Source of the DNA: Iodobacter sp025352645
GTDB taxonomy: Bacteria > Pseudomonadota > Gammaproteobacteria > Burkholderiales > Chitinibacteraceae
NCBI RefSeq assembly: GCF_033446605.1
Contig: NZ_JAWQUO010000016.1
Coordinates: 1-64,000 of the forward strand
Reading direction: 5' to 3'
Length of the DNA stretch: 64,000 bases
Under the pieces are notes generated by a model, which worked only from the letters and a program-made list of their open reading frames with translations, did no database searches and was not told the DNA's origin. Made by a program: the position numbers and the translations under genes. Positions 42,965-53,258 of this stretch are shown one piece after another. Positions within the stretch are counted from its first letter, which is position 1. Each line of letters starts with the position of its first letter.

Positions 42965-43936
42965 ATGAAACTCAGCATTGTTATTCCTTTTATGAACCCA
43001 GACCCACAGCACTTCTCTGAAATGCTAAAGGGCTTGGCTGCCTGCCAATTTGCTCTCTTTAGCGCCGTAGATATCATTTTGGTAAATGACGGCAGCCAAT
43101 ATGATTACCAAACAGAAATAGCTGCGGCCAGCCGCTTGCTATCCATTCAACTAATTGAATTACCCTGTAATCACGGGGTGTCTTATGCGCGCAATATCGG
43201 CATGGCCGCTGCAACAGGGGATTGGATTGCCCTACATGATGCGGATGACATTAGCCTGCCGCAGCGTTTTATTGAAAGTGCCTTGTTTTTGCAGCGCCAC
43301 CCAGAAGTCATTGCCGTATCGGGCGATATGCTGGTGTTTAATGAAGATGGCGAAGATGAACTAATGCGCTTATTTCCTTTATTACATCAAGACATCTGCG
43401 TGGATAATTTGTTTTATTGCGCTATGGCCCAGCCCGCCATGATGCTTAATCGTGCGCTTTGGTTAGCCAGTGGTATTCAATACACAGAAAAAATGGATAT
43501 GGCCCAAGATTGGGATTTTGTGATTCGATTAAGCCAATATGGGCAATTGGCTAATTTAGGCCTGCCACTGGTGCGTTATCGCCAGCATATACGGCAGCGT
43601 AGTGCCGCAATTAATGGTGAATTTGCCAACATTCATGTACGTGGCATTTGGAAAGAACAACTCACACACTTAGGGGCCGATATCAACCCCACGCTATTAC
43701 AAGTGCATGGGCATTTATCCCCCTATTGGCTTTGGCAGCTCTCTGATATTGCGCAGGCGTGGGAGCTTTGCCCTCAAGCGGTTAGCCATTGGGGCAATGA
43801 AATACTTCGCACTAATCAAATCAGCCAGTATGTAAGTAGCGCAATTTTAGCGCAAAAGATTCATCGTTTGCAGCGCCATTGGCATGCATGGAAAGCCAGC
43901 GGCAATCCGGCAACACAGGTGCAGTTTTTATTATAA
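42965..43936 (+). CDS. Family 2 glycosyltransferase
   Basis: Encodes 323 residues. The GT-A fold signature appears in order: LSIVIPFMN at the start, DIILVNDGSQ, NHGVSYARNIGMAAATGDWI and the metal-binding HDADDISLP, then MAQDWDFVIRLSQYG. It transfers a sugar from a nucleotide donor, probably to a cell-surface glycan; donor and acceptor are unknown. It stands alone after the MarR gene. Confidence 0.9.
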   Translation: MKLSIVIPFMNPDPQHFSEMLKGLAACQFALFSAVDIILVNDGSQYDYQTEIAAASRLLSIQLIELPCNHGVSYARNIGMAAATGDWIALHDADDISLPQRFIESALFLQRHPEVIAVSGDMLVFNEDGEDELMRLFPLLHQDICVDNLFYCAMAQPAMMLNRALWLASGIQYTEKMDMAQDWDFVIRLSQYGQLANLGLPLVRYRQHIRQRSAAINGEFANIHVRGIWKEQLTHLGADINPTLLQVHGHLSPYWLWQLSDIAQAWELCPQAVSHWGNEILRTNQISQYVSSAILAQKIHRLQRHWHAWKASGNPATQVQFLL

Positions 43937-44221
43937 ACTGATGTTTCGCACAAAAACTATTTATCCACAGAAACACTAAATGCACGAAAAAAACAGCTCA
44001 AATATAAATGACCTTTTCAGTTTTTTTATCATGATTATGGTTTGAGCTTATACATAATGATTTGATTTTAAATGGGATTGTTTAGATCAATCAAAGAGCA
44101 AGGGTAATACGGCATTTGTTCGTGCTTTTGGTGTTTTTCGTGGACTACGCACTTTTTGATTTTACTGCGTAACATCAGTTATAAATACCCATTAACCGCC
44201 AGATTTGCTTGGAGCCGCTTT
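43937..44221. repeat. Intergenic inverted-repeat pair
   Basis: TTATCCACAGAAACACTAAA (from 43971) with the following TGCACGAAAA faces an inverted relative TTCGTGCTTTTGGTGTTTTT (from about 44119, followed by CGTGGA). The same theme recurs near 45361, after the next two genes. They look like scattered REP-like elements; no gene is present. Confidence 0.5.
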
Positions 44222-44572
44222 ATGCATCAGCATCACAAAGTGAATTACATTGAAATGCCTTCCAGAGATTTAAACTTAAGCAAAGCCTTTTTCACCAAGG
44301 TATTTGGCTGGGCTTTTGTGGATTATGGCCCAGAGTATTGCGCTTTTTCTAATGAAGGGATTGATGGTGGTTTTTACTACGCTGATTTAGCGATTTCTAG
44401 CCAAAGCGGTGCGCCCTTAATTGTTTTATACAGCAATCAGCTTGAAGCGACGCAAAGCGCCGTATTGGCTGCGGGTGGTGAGCTAATCAAAGCCATTTTT
44501 TCTTTCCCAGGCGGGCGGCGCTTTCAGTTTAAAGACCCGGCGGGAAACGAGTTTGCCGTATGGTCGGAATAA
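44222..44572 (+). CDS. VOC-family (glyoxalase-like) protein
   Basis: Encodes 116 residues from the ATG at 44222, with GGAG as ribosome site; the ORF extension back to 44156 lacks support. VOC fold features: VNYIEMPSRDLNLSKAFFTK, FGWAFVDYGPEYCAF, and FQFKDPAGNEFAVWSE at the end. These small proteins bind a metal and act on varied substrates, or bind ligands; the role is not known. The end overlaps the next gene by 13 bases. Confidence 0.82.
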   Translation: MHQHHKVNYIEMPSRDLNLSKAFFTKVFGWAFVDYGPEYCAFSNEGIDGGFYYADLAISSQSGAPLIVLYSNQLEATQSAVLAAGGELIKAIFSFPGGRRFQFKDPAGNEFAVWSE

Positions 44573-45177
44573 GCTCCTCCTCTATTCAGAGCATCGCCAT
44601 GCTTACTGCCCCTAAGCCCCATATGCCGGAAGCCGAGCGGGAGGCGCTTACGACGGCATTACAAAAAGCCCATAGCTATTTAGAGTTTGGCATGGGCGGC
44701 AGCACCCTGCTGGCGGCGTGGCTGGGCGTGCCGCACATTATTGCTATAGATTCCAGCCAAGCTTGGGTAGACAAAGTAGCAGACCAAATCACGGGCATTC
44801 AAACCGCCAGCCAAACCATGCTGCTTTTTGCCGACATTGGCCCAACCGGTGACTGGGGCTATCCTGACGGCACAGCAGCGCAGTGCCGCTGGCCAGATTA
44901 CTATGCGCTGGCATGGGCTGCGGCGCTAGAGCCAGACTTAGTGCTGATTGATGGCCGATTTAGAGTGCCGTGTTTTTTGTATTCATTACTTAGGCTAAAG
45001 CCTGGTGCCGTTATCCTATGGGATGACTACGCGCAGCGCCCTGAATATCATCTGATTGAGCAGCATCTGGCCCCCAGCGTGTTATTTGGTGATATGGCAA
45101 AGTTTATAGTTCCTAGTCACATAAATACGGCAGGTATTCTTAATAGCCTGTTTAAGAATCTCTATTTAGTTAACTGA
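44560..45177 (+). CDS. SAM-methyltransferase-like protein
   Basis: Encodes 205 residues (or 192 from an ATG at 44599). YLEFGMGGSTLLAAWLGVP near residue 40 has the position and glycine pattern of a SAM-binding loop, followed by IIAIDSSQAWVDKV and later PDLVLIDGRFRVPC and LKPGAVILWDDY, which resembles class I methyltransferase-like proteins linked to surface glycan genes. Catalytic function is unproven. It overlaps the VOC gene, so the two are probably co-expressed. Confidence 0.65.
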   Translation: MVGISSSSIQSIAMLTAPKPHMPEAEREALTTALQKAHSYLEFGMGGSTLLAAWLGVPHIIAIDSSQAWVDKVADQITGIQTASQTMLLFADIGPTGDWGYPDGTAAQCRWPDYYALAWAAALEPDLVLIDGRFRVPCFLYSLLRLKPGAVILWDDYAQRPEYHLIEQHLAPSVLFGDMAKFIVPSHINTAGILNSLFKNLYLVN

Positions 45178-45444
45178 TGTGACGCAGCAAGGTTAAGTAA
45201 TACTCACCACTAAAAACACAAACAGCACAAACAGATACCGCATGACCATTACTTTTAAATTGACTTGGATAATTTCATTCAAGATCAAGTCGTTATTAAG
45301 CACCCCATCTACGCATTAAGATAAAAAGTAGCGGGAGGTTATCCCAGCTTGATCCGATTTTTTTCGTGTATTTAGTGTTTTTCGTGGATAACCAGTCATT
45401 GTGCATAGCATCAGTTAGTTAAATGCGCCCTTATAGGAATAAAC
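45178..45444. repeat. Second intergenic REP-like pair
   Basis: CCACTAAAAACACAAACAGC near 45208 and TTTTTTCGTGTATTTAGTGT (from about 45360, followed by TTTTCGTGGATAA) are inverted to each other and related to the elements at 43971-44144. Together the two pairs bracket the VOC and methyltransferase-like genes. Confidence 0.5.
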
Positions 45445-46407
45445 ATGGATCGCCTGACCCTTTACGCATTGGCAGCCAAATACCAGCTAAACGCGTCAGC
45501 CACGCAGCAATTGCATGCATTGAGCAAAGCCAATGCCGAAACGCTGACGGATCGCTTACCTCGCGGGATCGCAATGGCTGCGGCAGCAATGTTTGGCTTG
45601 GGGCTGATTTTTTGGATTGCCGCCAACTGGGATACCCTAGGGCGGCTGGGGCACTTTGTGCTTTTGCAATCACTCTGCGTATTGTGTTGTGTGGCGGCGC
45701 TGCGCTTGACTAAAGCATGCGTGCCTTTATCGCTACTCGCGCTGCTTTCTATAGGCGGGCTGTTCGCTTATTTTGGGCAAACTTATCAAACAGGGGCCGA
45801 TCCTTGGCAGCTATTTGCGCTATGGGGTGCATTGGCCCTGCCGCTTTGCTTAAGCGCCCGAAGCGATGCGCTATGGGCCCCTTGGGCGCTGATTATCAGC
45901 ACGGGAATTTCCCTTTGGGTTTATGCACATACCGGCCATAGCTGGCGGCTGCAACCAGAAGATACGCGCATTTTTTTGCTAGGCTGGAGCGCATCCCTGC
46001 TGCTTAGTTTTATGCTCAGTCCTAAAATGCCCTACTTAAAAGGCAGCGGCCTTTGGGCTTTTCGCAGCGCCATCACCCTCAGCAGCAGCATGATCTGCAG
46101 TAGCGCCTTCACGGCACTGCTGATGCAAGATACAAGCGCCCTGTATTACTTAGGCTTACTACTATTTGCCCTTGCCGCTATCGCCATGGCCCAAACCGCT
46201 TCTTTCGATATTTACGGGCTAAGCATCATCAGCCTAAGCCTAAATATTCTGCTGGTAACTGGCCTAGTCAAGCTGCTGTTTAACAATGGCCAGCACGACA
46301 ACTTTATTGGCGCAATTTTACTAATAGGCTTGGTTGCCGCTGGCTTACTCGCCCTTACCGTTAGCACTTTACTGCGCCTATCTAAGCGCCAAGCAGCCCT
46401 TTTATGA
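45445..46407 (+). CDS. DUF2157 membrane protein
   Basis: Encodes 320 residues: a soluble N-terminal ~40, then about nine membrane helices. The blocks LPRGIAMAAAAMFGLGLIFW and IAANWDTLGRLGHFVLLQ, with YFGQTYQTGADPWQLFALWG, define DUF2157. Function is unknown. It overlaps the DUF4401 gene by four bases and the two families are regularly adjacent, implying a joint membrane complex. Confidence 0.85.
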   Translation: MDRLTLYALAAKYQLNASATQQLHALSKANAETLTDRLPRGIAMAAAAMFGLGLIFWIAANWDTLGRLGHFVLLQSLCVLCCVAALRLTKACVPLSLLALLSIGGLFAYFGQTYQTGADPWQLFALWGALALPLCLSARSDALWAPWALIISTGISLWVYAHTGHSWRLQPEDTRIFLLGWSASLLLSFMLSPKMPYLKGSGLWAFRSAITLSSSMICSSAFTALLMQDTSALYYLGLLLFALAAIAMAQTASFDIYGLSIISLSLNILLVTGLVKLLFNNGQHDNFIGAILLIGLVAAGLLALTVSTLLRLSKRQAALL

Positions 46408-48020
46408 GCCACACGTCTTTAGATCAACGCCTAAAACAAGCCATCGCCCTAGGGATTTTACCCAGCGATGCCCACGTTGAAAAACCAGAAAGCCGCCCTT
46501 GGCCCGTGGTGCTGCTTACGGCATTAGGTGCATGGCTGGCCGCGATTCCGCTCTTGATCGTAGTGGGGCTCTTGCTTGGCGACACCATTATTCATAACGT
46601 GGCAGCGCCTTATTTAGTGGGGGCCTTGGTTTTAACGGCCGCTGTTTTGCTGCTACGCGGGCAAGATATTCCTTTGTTTGTAGAGCAACTCGTCATCCCC
46701 GCCCTAATCGTGGGATCGGCGCTCTTGGCTTATGGCCTATTTGAGCACCTACCCAACCATCTTGCTTGCGCCATGCTGGCGCTGCTAGCTGGGGGGCTTA
46801 CTTGGGCCATTTCTAGGCCGTGGCTGCGTGTATTACTGGGCGCAGCATCTGCAGCCCTCACCGGCAGCGCCATTTTGATCTGCATTAAAAACGGCCATAA
46901 CAGTGACTTTATCGAGCTTTGGCTAGCCCTACACGCCCTAATTTTACTGTGGTTATTTGCAATGGCAGTGCAGCACACCTCATTAAATGACGGCGCAAAA
47001 GCTTTAATTGCTGCCGCTTTTGAGTCGTTTTTTACGGGCTGGTTGCTCATCGCTTTAGCAGGATTGGCTTTCAGCTCTGGCATGGCTTTTCTTGTGGGTG
47101 CCAGCCTAAGCAATAGCATTTTTGCTGAAATCCTGAGTGAAGTAGCCCCCCAATCGGCAACGATCAATAAGCTATTCGCCCCCTGCTCATCCAGCCTTGC
47201 CTTGGGCGCGGCCCTTTTGCTAGGCCGCAGCTGGCCCCTTCTGCGCCCCTATGCGGGTGCGGCGCTGATCTTAATCGGGCTGGCTTGGTTTATGCCCGCA
47301 CTTGGCGCGGTATTTCTAGCCTTATCCATCAGCCTGATTGCCGGACGATTGCGCGTAGCAAGCACCGCTGGCCTTGCGGCAGTGTGGATTATTGGCGCGT
47401 TTTACTACCAGCTCAGTTGGCCTCTCGCCAATAAAGCACTGCTATTTATGCTGGCGGGCGCCCTGCTCGGCGCGCTGGCATGGCGAGTATTAACCCCTAG
47501 TAAAACCTCCCCTTTGGCCCAAACAACACCCCTCTTTTCTAAGCAAAAAATTGGCATTGCACTTTCAGCGATCAGCGTCTTACTTGTCGCCAATATTGGT
47601 ATTTGGCAAAAAGAATCACTAATCACTCACGGACAGCCGCTCTTTGTCGAACTCGCCCCTTCCGATCCTCGTTCCCTGATGCAGGGCGATTTTATGCGGC
47701 TTAATTTTCTAATCCCCTTTGATACCCCAGCAGTGGGCGATTTAAGCAATGCATCTCGTCCCTTTATCATTATGAAAAAAGACGTACGAAACATAGCCAC
47801 CGCCCAGCGTATCGACCACGGCGAGCCACTGGTAGCAGGCGAATTCAAAGTTGAGCTCAGCCCAAAAAATGGCCGCTGGGTATTAGTCAGCGACGCTTGG
47901 TTTTTTAAAGAAGGCGAAGCACCGCGTTGGGCTGCGGCCAGATATGGCGAGTTTAGAGTTAATCCAGATGGCAAGGCTTTACTGGTGGGCTTAAAGGGTG
48001 ACGGGTTAAAACCGCTTTAA
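46404..48020 (+). CDS. DUF4401-GDYXXLXY fusion membrane protein
   Basis: Encodes 538 residues. Residues ~1-360 carry about ten membrane helices with DUF4401 features (LDQRLKQAIALGILP, then PWPVVLLTALGAWLAAIPL). From ~375 one more helix leads to a periplasmic domain with LFVELAPSDPRSLMQGDFMR and LNFLIP, the GDYXXLXY family. In many bacteria these are two separate genes following a DUF2157 gene; here they are joined. The function of the set is unknown. Confidence 0.82.
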   Translation: MSHTSLDQRLKQAIALGILPSDAHVEKPESRPWPVVLLTALGAWLAAIPLLIVVGLLLGDTIIHNVAAPYLVGALVLTAAVLLLRGQDIPLFVEQLVIPALIVGSALLAYGLFEHLPNHLACAMLALLAGGLTWAISRPWLRVLLGAASAALTGSAILICIKNGHNSDFIELWLALHALILLWLFAMAVQHTSLNDGAKALIAAAFESFFTGWLLIALAGLAFSSGMAFLVGASLSNSIFAEILSEVAPQSATINKLFAPCSSSLALGAALLLGRSWPLLRPYAGAALILIGLAWFMPALGAVFLALSISLIAGRLRVASTAGLAAVWIIGAFYYQLSWPLANKALLFMLAGALLGALAWRVLTPSKTSPLAQTTPLFSKQKIGIALSAISVLLVANIGIWQKESLITHGQPLFVELAPSDPRSLMQGDFMRLNFLIPFDTPAVGDLSNASRPFIIMKKDVRNIATAQRIDHGEPLVAGEFKVELSPKNGRWVLVSDAWFFKEGEAPRWAAARYGEFRVNPDGKALLVGLKGDGLKPL

Positions 48021-48198
48021 ATAAATAAACTCCATAATAAATTTTTCAACCCTATTGCCATTTGAGGCGTCATTCCCGCATTGGCAAAAATACAGCGGCA
48101 ATGGCCCCAATAAAAATATTTGGGATAACGTTTTTTTAATCGGACTAAAATTCAAAAAAACAGGCTGCTTATTTCAGCCCCGTGAATTCAAAGTGTAT

Positions 48199-48804
48199 TT
48201 ATGCTTTTTTAGGCCATTTACCTTGCGTTTTTTTACGGGCAATTGCATCAACCCTAACCCTTTGCGATTCAGCTCGCTCACGCTTGCTAGGGCGGCGTTC
48301 TTTATATGTAATACCCATTGTAGATAAAATCGCCACACCCCCTAACACAAATAGCAGCATACTCAACAGCAATACCCCAACCCCTTTAATGGCGTGCAAC
48401 CACCACGGAAACTGATCAAAACGTGTAAATGCCGCAGATGGATTGGATGGCTGATAAGCAACGCTCAACGTGCTTCCTACAGAATATTCAGCCCATTGCT
48501 GCTGTTGCTCCACCAAGGTATCGCTACGGCCAGATTCATACTCTCCACGATAAGCTTGATCCGCCAGTAAATATTGGTAATTAATTTGATTTACAAAAAA
48601 CGTCTTGTTCTTATGCTTGGATGAAATAAAGTCAATTTTCTCAACAATTGCCGTTGTATGCGGCCAATTCTGGCTTTGATAAGCCTGCCACTGCAAGTGT
48701 ACATAGCCTGATGAAAAATAGATTGCAGCACATCCACCAATAAACAGAAAAATTGATAAAGCAGCGGAATATAAATCAAGAACATGTTTTTTAATTTTTC
48801 TCAT
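48199..48804 (-). CDS. DUF3592 membrane protein
   Basis: Encodes 201 residues from the ATG at 48804 (a TTG at 48831 would add nine). Two membrane helices, about 10-32 and 145-170, enclose an extracytoplasmic domain with WPHTTAIVEKIDF, INYQYLLADQAYRGEYES and VGSTLSVAYQPSNPSAAF, typical of DUF3592. The C-terminus is very basic. Function unknown; it stands alone and is divergent from the second vgrG. Confidence 0.75.
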   Translation of the reverse strand: MRKIKKHVLDLYSAALSIFLFIGGCAAIYFSSGYVHLQWQAYQSQNWPHTTAIVEKIDFISSKHKNKTFFVNQINYQYLLADQAYRGEYESGRSDTLVEQQQQWAEYSVGSTLSVAYQPSNPSAAFTRFDQFPWWLHAIKGVGVLLLSMLLFVLGGVAILSTMGITYKERRPSKRERAESQRVRVDAIARKKTQGKWPKKA

Positions 48805-49038
48805 AAAATCATCAATAAAAAATAAACCCAATAAAAAATTATTAATTCACGCCAAATGAAGCTTGTTTTTTGTGCGCGTTTACACAATGCAAAAGGCTAT
48901 TGGGCAAAATAATTTCCGAATGGCATCTTGTCAATATTGCATTTTACTTATAACAAAAGTAAGTGTTAAGTAATGCATGTTTTCTATGCTTGCAGTTGCG
49001 TGTAATATATAGTTTCGATGTTTCACTGACTGATAGCC

Positions 49039-51699
49039 ATGACTTTGTTAAACGACATCCTTAGCTCCTTCGCCGCAGCCTTTAATCAAGACAATCGCCT
49101 TATTAGCCTTCAGCTGGGCGATGGTGCGGCTTGGGGCGAGCAGCTTTTACCGCAAAAAATCAGCGGCAGCGAATGGATTAGCCAAGCTTATTGCTATCGG
49201 CTTGAATGCCTGTCTCCCGATAGCCACTTAGAGCTTAAATCTTTGCTTGGCTTGCCCGTGGTTCTGAGCGTTATCGATGCAAACGGTGCAGCAATAGAGC
49301 GCTGTGGTGTTATTTCTAAGGCAGAATTATTAGGCTCTGATGGCGGCTTTGCTAAATATGCATTGACCATTGAGCCGCCTTTTTCTTTATTACGCTACCG
49401 CCGCACCTCCCGCGTTTTTCAAGATTTAAGCGTAGCCGAGATTATTAAGCAGGTTTTAGCCGAGCATCAGGCGCTTAATCCCGTATTTGCCAGCGTGCAA
49501 ACACTGGAGCTTCAGTTATCAGGTACACATTCCCCACGCTCCTACTGCCTACAGTACAGAGAATCAGATTTTGACTTCCTACTACGTATCCTTCATGAAG
49601 AAGGAATTGCATGGCGTTTTAAGCATTTAGCCGGAGATAGCCCGCAAGTTCAGCTGATTCTGTTTGATGACGTTTACGCCTTACCGGAAACCACAGATTC
49701 TGCCGTGCGCTTTCATAGAGCCGACAGCACGGAAGAATCAGATGCACTCACCACATGGACCAGCCAGCGCCAAGTAGGTAGCAGCACAGTGTCTTTAGCC
49801 AGCTTTGATTACAAAGCCACCACAGCAAACCAAAGCTTTGATGAAAGCCGTATCGATCAAGGCGATGGCGGGCAGCAGATTCAGGCTAGCCTTGAAGATT
49901 ACGATGCCCAGACGCACTATTACGCCAGTGATGCAGAAGGCCTAAGCCATTAGGCGCAATTGCGTCAGCAAGCGCACGACAGCCAGAAGAAATCTTTTTC
50001 TGGCTCTGGCACATTGCGCAGCCTGCAAGCGGGTGAATGGTTCCGCTTAGAGGATCACCCCGCCCACGATTTTGATAGCGCAGAAAATCGGGAATTTGCG
50101 ATTACGGCGCTGACGTTTACCGCAAACAACAACCTGCCAGCCGATTTAAGCCAGCAGCTACTGATGGCTGCCCCGAGCTTACTGGCAGCTTCAGCGGCAA
50201 AGGGCGCAATTGCTCCCGCTCCTTATCAAGTCGATTTCACCGCCCAAAGACGCGGCCAGCCGCTGACACCTGCCTTTGCTCATGGCCCGCTGAGCAAACC
50301 AAGCAGCCGAGGCGTGCAAACCGCCACCGTGGTTGGCCCTGCCGGTGCAGAAGTCCATACCGATGAGCAAGGCCGAATAAAAATTCAGATGCACTGGCAA
50401 AGATCAAATGAGCACCCAGAATTTGGCGCAAACCTAGACGATAAGTCGTCCTGCTGGATTCGTGTTTCCATGCCATCCGCCGGAGCAGGCTTTGGCCACC
50501 AGTTTATTCCGCGAATCGGCCAGGAAATTTTGGTGGATTTTATTGAGGGAGATATCGACCGGCCCATCGTTACCGCCGTGGTCCACAACGGATCTCATCC
50601 GCCTCCAAACTTTAGCGGCGCAGGCAGCTTGCCCGCCAATAAAACCCTATCAGGCATTAAGAGTAAAGAATTTGAAGGCGGCCAATACGGCGAGCTGCTG
50701 TTTGACGATACAAAAGGCGAAGTACGCACAAAACTATCTAGCGAGCACGGTAAAACCCAGCTCAACCTTGGCTATTTAATCCACCCGCGTACCGACGGCA
50801 AAGGTGAGCCACGCGGCGAAGGATTTGAGCTACGCAGCGATAATCAAGGCGCAATTAGAGCCAACGGCCTACTCATCAGCACCGAAGCCAAAAGCGGCGC
50901 AAGCGGCAAGCAGCTAGACCACAGCCCCGCGCAAAGCCAGCTGGAAGCCGCCCTCGCCTTAGCCCAAAGCCTAGGCGAAACAGCAACGCACCAACTCGCC
51001 GACAGCATAGAAACCGGCGAAGATGATCAAACCATCAAGCCAGACAATAGCGTAGGCGATAAAAAGACCACCGGCCATCTGCACCACCACGTGCACGCCA
51101 GCAAAAGCTTTGCAGCGGGTAGCAACACCGATAAAGACGGCAAGAGTCAATCCCAAGACCAAGCGGGCCAGCAAAAAATCATCCTGCTACACGGGGAAGA
51201 CGGCGTGGCCATCACCAGCCCGCAAAGCCAGACGCTGGCTGCCGGAACTAACCTCGATCTGGTCGCCCAAAGAGACAGCAACCAAACCACTGGCCGCCGC
51301 TGGATTCATAATGTGGGATCACACATCAGCCTATTTGTGGCGGGGGTAAAAGAGCAAATCGCGCTAAAACTCATCGCCGCCAAAGGCAAAATCCAGCTAC
51401 AAGCGCAAAGTGATGATATTGAAATCACCGGCGATAAAAGCGTCAAGCTTACCGCTATCAAGGGCAAGGGCCTTTTCAACGCCAAGCAAGAAATTCTACT
51501 CACCGCGGGCGGTGCTTATATTCGTATTAAAGACGGCAAAATTGATCTGCACGCGCCGGGCCAGGTGAGCATTAAAGGCGGCAGCCATGATTGGAGCGGG
51601 CCAGCAAAAATGAGCCCGCCATTGCCACAGTTTCCTAATACGGTATGTATTCCCTGCTTATTGGCCGCCATGAAATCAGGCAGCCCTTTTATCGCTTAA
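49039..51699 (+). pseudogene. vgrG: Second vgrG, split by one in-frame amber codon
   Basis: The frame encodes 886 codons collinear with the VgrG at 29647, with the same gp27-like, gp5-like and DUF2345 parts. Codon 305 (49951-49953) is TAG, in AEGLSH-stop-AQLRQQ, where the other copy has TAT (Tyr) in AEGLSHYALLRQQ. A single T-to-G change explains it, and everything downstream is intact, so the loss is recent, a sequence error, or suppressed by readthrough. A TTG at 49960 could in theory restart translation but would lack the trimer-forming N-terminal domain. It heads a cargo island with an adaptor, immunity genes and Tle1. Confidence 0.85.
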
Positions 51700-51710
51700 G
51701 AGGCAGATCA

Positions 51711-52574
51711 ATGACAAATTTAGTAGAGCCGATTCAAGATTTAGATACGTTTTATGCCGATATTGCTGCCACGGCTCAGCAAGGATCGCTTTATGCGCTG
51801 ATTGATTGCGCCTTTGATTTAACGATTCGCAAAGCATTGCGAAAAATGCAATCCATCGCGCTCTATCAAGAAACCGAATTAGCGGATATGGATGCTTATT
51901 CCCCCCGCCTATATTGGATTAGCAATGAAGCAGAGATAGAAAAAATCATCACGCTTTGCCAGGGCAAGCCCATGCTTAGCTTTATTCGCAGCCAAGCTCA
52001 GCTTGGCGCACTGAAGCAACACCTAGAATATTTATTAAAAGTCTATTGCGAAGACAATACAGAATGGCCTTTACGCTACGCCGATACGCGTATTTTGCCA
52101 GCACTATTTAATGTGCTGAATAAGCCACAATTAAACACCTTACTTGCCCCTCTGCATAGCTGGTTTATTTTAGACCGCTTTGGGGTAATTCAACGTCAGT
52201 TTGGCAGCAATCAAGCAGATTTGCTTTGGGGCAAAGAATTAGGCGTATTAAAAATGGACGAGCAGCAATTCGCCCAAATGCTAGACGCCGCAACAGCAGA
52301 TTCTATTCTGGCGACTATTCAAGAGAAGCACAGCAGCATCTTGCTACCCTTTACGCTAACCGAGCAATTTAAACGCGTACAGCAAGGCATACAAGATGCA
52401 CATGACGTGCAGCTAAATACCGCGCCAGAAATGCTTGAAATGGCATTATTGCAGCTTATGGGCGCAGGCGATTTAAATCAGTCTGCGGATTATCAGACAT
52501 TAAAGAATAAATTAAAGGATGGCCAAGATTTAAACGAATCCATCAACCACCTACCCGCCTCATTCTGGCGCTAG
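51711..52574 (+). CDS. DUF4123 T6SS effector adaptor (second island)
   Basis: Encodes 287 residues from the ATG at 51711, 9 bases after AGAGG; the ORF extension into vgrG is unlikely. The N-terminal ~140 show the DUF4123 pattern (LYALIDCAFDLTIRKAL, SPRLYWI, FIRSQAQLGALKQHLEYLL, then LRYADTRILPALFNVL). It should load the Tle1 phospholipase encoded downstream onto the VgrG tip. It lies between vgrG and the immunity array. Confidence 0.83.
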   Translation: MTNLVEPIQDLDTFYADIAATAQQGSLYALIDCAFDLTIRKALRKMQSIALYQETELADMDAYSPRLYWISNEAEIEKIITLCQGKPMLSFIRSQAQLGALKQHLEYLLKVYCEDNTEWPLRYADTRILPALFNVLNKPQLNTLLAPLHSWFILDRFGVIQRQFGSNQADLLWGKELGVLKMDEQQFAQMLDAATADSILATIQEKHSSILLPFTLTEQFKRVQQGIQDAHDVQLNTAPEMLEMALLQLMGAGDLNQSADYQTLKNKLKDGQDLNESINHLPASFWR

Positions 52575-52618
52575 GCAATGATTAATTAATTTATGCACTG
52601 TAAATACACTGAATATAT

Positions 52619-53140
52619 ATGTTAATTAAAATATCAATCCATTTTTTAATCACCACTCTTGCTCTATTGGCAATCAGCGGGTGCAGTAGTTATGAGCGTT
52701 TTCCTGGGCAGAATGAGATTGCTGAAAACAAAGCACGGGCTGCGGTTGAGTTGGAAAAAGAAATCCCGATGATTGGGGTAGGTACAATGTGCATTGGACA
52801 CCCCGGTGTTTCCTACATTCATACCTCCTATGTACAAGAACCGTTTAGCCAGAATATGGAAGGGGGTGGTAATTGTGGTGGCTTAGTTGCTGGTGGCTAT
52901 CGATTACCAGAGAAATGGCAGCCGGGAATGAAAGTCAAAGTACGCTGGAAGCCCAATGGACGTGAATGGATAGAAAAATATACGACAATTATGCCTTACA
53001 CTAAAGCAGGGGTTTTGTATGTTCATTTCTTTGAAAATGATCAAGTCAGAGTTGTATCCTCTGCATATGCAGGAGCATCAAGCCCACGCCATCCAATTTC
53101 CAAGGATGCAACCACACCTCCTCCAGAGGTAGAACAATGA
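52619..53140 (+). CDS. Tle1-immunity-type lipoprotein (DUF3304), copy 1
   Basis: Encodes 173 residues with a lipoprotein signal ending ISGC (Cys 22) and Ser at +2, pointing to the outer membrane. The mature part follows the DUF3304 pattern: FSQNMEGGGNCGGLVAGGYR, WQPGMKVKVRW, GVLYVHFFENDQVRVVSSAY. A periplasmic-facing lipoprotein is the usual immunity type against Tle phospholipases. Its signal region differs from copies 2-5, so this is the founder or the most diverged copy. Its stop overlaps the start of a 23-codon effector stub (ATGA). Confidence 0.82.
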   Translation: MLIKISIHFLITTLALLAISGCSSYERFPGQNEIAENKARAAVELEKEIPMIGVGTMCIGHPGVSYIHTSYVQEPFSQNMEGGGNCGGLVAGGYRLPEKWQPGMKVKVRWKPNGREWIEKYTTIMPYTKAGVLYVHFFENDQVRVVSSAYAGASSPRHPISKDATTPPPEVEQ

Positions 53141-53208
53141 GCTTACTCGTCACTCTAAAGAGCATATCTAATAACGCTAAAGATGTATTAACACTTACAG
53201 AAAATTAA
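53137..53208 (+). pseudogene. 23-codon stub of the Tle1 gene start, after copy 1
   Basis: Overlaps the immunity stop and reads MSLLVTLKSISNNAKDVLTL then TEN and a stop. It lines up without gaps with the start of the Tle1 gene at 55740 when that gene is read through its shift site. Confidence 0.65.
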
Positions 53209-53258
53209 ATTAATAATATAAAAACACACCCCCATTGTTGAAAAAATAAGGATTTAAT

